A stretch of 7,331 bases of DNA from UMGS172 sp045649545. Its GTDB lineage: Bacteria > Bacillota > Clostridia > Oscillospirales > Acutalibacteraceae. The position numbers were made by a program, and so were the translations under genes. Location: contig JAZRQE010000060.1 of the NCBI GenBank assembly GCA_045649545.1, positions 1 through 7,331 on the forward strand, read 5' to 3'. This document shows positions 6,011 through 7,331 of this stretch, in pieces. The notes under the pieces are model-generated. The model was not told where the DNA came from. It worked only from the letters and a program-made list of their open reading frames with translations, and did not search any database. The stretch's first letter is position 1, and each line of letters starts with the position of its first letter.

Positions 6011-7331
6011 ATGATTAATCAAGCAATTAAAAATTTAATTGAGTATGGTGTGACGACTAATCTTATTACAACCGAAGATAAGATTTATACAACCAATCGT
6101 TTGTTGGAGATTTTATGCTTAGAAGAGTATATAGAGCCTGAAACTGTCACATCAACCGATTTGGAAGCTATACTCCAAGATTTTATTGAATACGGCATTA
6201 AAAATGGATTTTTAGAGGATAATGTTACTGCTAAAGATTTATTTGATACTAAAATAATGGGTGTTTTGGTGCCTCGCCCGTCAGAGGTTATAAGCACATT
6301 TTGGCAAAAGTATGAGCAAAGTCCCGAAGCGGCTACCGATTATTACTATAAATTAAGTTGTGATAGTGACTATATCCGCCGTTACCGTATAAAAAAGGAT
6401 GTCAAATGGGTGACAGCTACTGAATACGGCGACCTTGATATCACCATTAATCTTTCGAAACCTGAAAAAGACCCAAAAGCTATTGCTGCTGCAAAATTAG
6501 CAAAACAAAGCGGTTACCCTAAATGCTTATTGTGTAAGGAAAATGAGGGGTATTCGGGTCGAATGAACCATCCGGCACGGCAAAATCACCGAATTATCCC
6601 TATGGTTATAAATGATACACAGTGGATGCTACAGTATTCACCTTATGTTTATTACAATGAACATTGTATCGTCTTTAATTCAGAGCATACACCTATGGCA
6701 ATCAACCGTGCTACTTTCAAAAAGTTGCTTGATTTTGTTAAGATTTTTCCGCACTATTTTGTCGGTTCAAATGCCGATTTGCCGATAGTTGGCGGCTCAA
6801 TTTTAACTCATGACCATTTTCAAGGTGGACATTATACCTTTGCAATGGCAAAAGCACCGTTACTGTGCGACGTCGAATTTCAAGGCTTTGACGATGTTAA
6901 GGCAGGTATCGTAAAATGGCCTATGTCGGTTATCCGTTTAAGCAGTACTGACCCCGAAAGGCTTATTGAACTTGCTGATAAAATTTTAATAAAGTGGCGT
7001 GGCTATACTGACGAGTCGGCTTTCGTGTTCTCTGAAACTGACTCAACACCGCATAATACAATCACCCCGATTGCCCGAAAATAAGGCGATATGTAGGAGC
7101 TCGATTTGGTGCTGCGTAATAACATTACAACCGAAGAACATCCTTTGGGTGTATACCATCCGCACGCAGAATTGCACCATATAAAGAAGGAAAATATCGG
7201 TCTTATCGAGGTTATGGGTCTTGCTGTTTTGGCTTCAAGACTAAAAGAGGAAATGCGGATTTTGGCTGAAAATATCGTAGAGGGCAAAAACCTTTATGAA
7301 GATGAGGTTACTGCCAAACACGCCGATTGGG
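6011..7331 (+). pseudogene. galT: Class II galactose-1-phosphate uridylyltransferase, interrupted by two in-frame stops; 3' end outside window
   Basis: An intact enzyme would exchange UMP between UDP-glucose and galactose-1-phosphate (Leloir pathway, cytoplasm). Residues 1-357 read as normal class II GalT: a helical N-terminus, MGVLVPRPSEV, KCLLCKENEGYSGR (171-184), NDTQWMLQYSPYVYYNEHCI, and the catalytic segment LTHDHFQGG with H267, H269 and Q271, ending PHNTITPIARK. The family then continues with a conserved RGDxYELDLVLRNN. Here that stretch reads stop-GDM-stop-ELDLVLRNN, with TAA at 7082-7084 and TAG at 7094-7096. The same frame then runs on, clearly homologous (TTEEHPLGVYHPH, HHIKKENIGLIEVMGLAVL), to the window edge. 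No frameshift is needed, only two altered codons. Class II enzymes are about 490-500 aa, so the first part lacks the last quarter. The start ATG is supported by GGAG at 6001-6004. Alternatives are a true recent pseudogene, a split gene with re-initiation, or sequence error. Confidence 0.85.

Noticed and set aside
7082..7096. Stop-codon reassignment in this organism as explanation for the galT interruption
   Set aside because: TAA properly ends hisS, the WG-repeat gene and mgtE in this window, so at least TAA is a normal stop.
7060..7110. Compensating frameshifts in galT
   Set aside because: Sequence before, between and after the two stops (RK, GDM, ELDLVLRNN) is all in one frame, so substitutions alone explain the interruption.

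Overview
The window looks like a low-GC Gram-positive chromosome segment, most likely from a Clostridia (gut Oscillospiraceae/Lachnospiraceae-like) bacterium. The reasons are the AT-rich sequence, strong AGGAGG-type ribosome binding sites, consensus sigma-A promoters with 17-base spacers, lipoprotein signal peptides, an HPr-like protein and a class II (Firmicutes-type) galT. Taxonomy is inference. No mobile element, tRNA, rRNA or CRISPR array is visible. Stop codons TAA and TGA are both used normally by intact genes.

Layout. (1) Bases 2-361 hold the 3' end of hisS (histidyl-tRNA synthetase). (2) A long perfect stem-loop at 370-405, U-rich on both strands, separates hisS from a convergent small gene (431-709, minus) for an HPr/Crh-like protein; that gene has its own clear promoter and RBS. 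(3) After a divergent promoter region comes a two-gene unit of secreted lipoproteins: a 528-aa WG-repeat-type protein (907-2493) and a PstS-like periplasmic-binding-fold protein (2510-3376). (4) A perfect consensus promoter starts two bases after that stop codon and drives a structured leader of about 180 nt (with a possible 29-codon upstream ORF) in front of mgtE (3593-4957), a Mg2+ channel/transporter. (5) Short gaps then join mgtE to a family 2 glycosyltransferase (4991-5989) and to galT (6011 to window end). The galT reading frame is interrupted by two in-frame stops (TAA 7082-7084, TAG 7094-7096), yet homology continues in the same frame on the other side.

How they may work together. The lipoprotein pair probably acts at the cell surface, but its ligand is unknown. 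The mgtE leader is well placed to be a cis-regulator of Mg2+ transport, although it does not clearly match the classical M-box. The glycosyltransferase and galT suggest sugar-nucleotide/glycan metabolism downstream of mgtE, possibly only by co-transcription. The two points most worth a second look are the mgtE leader/uORF and the doubly interrupted galT.
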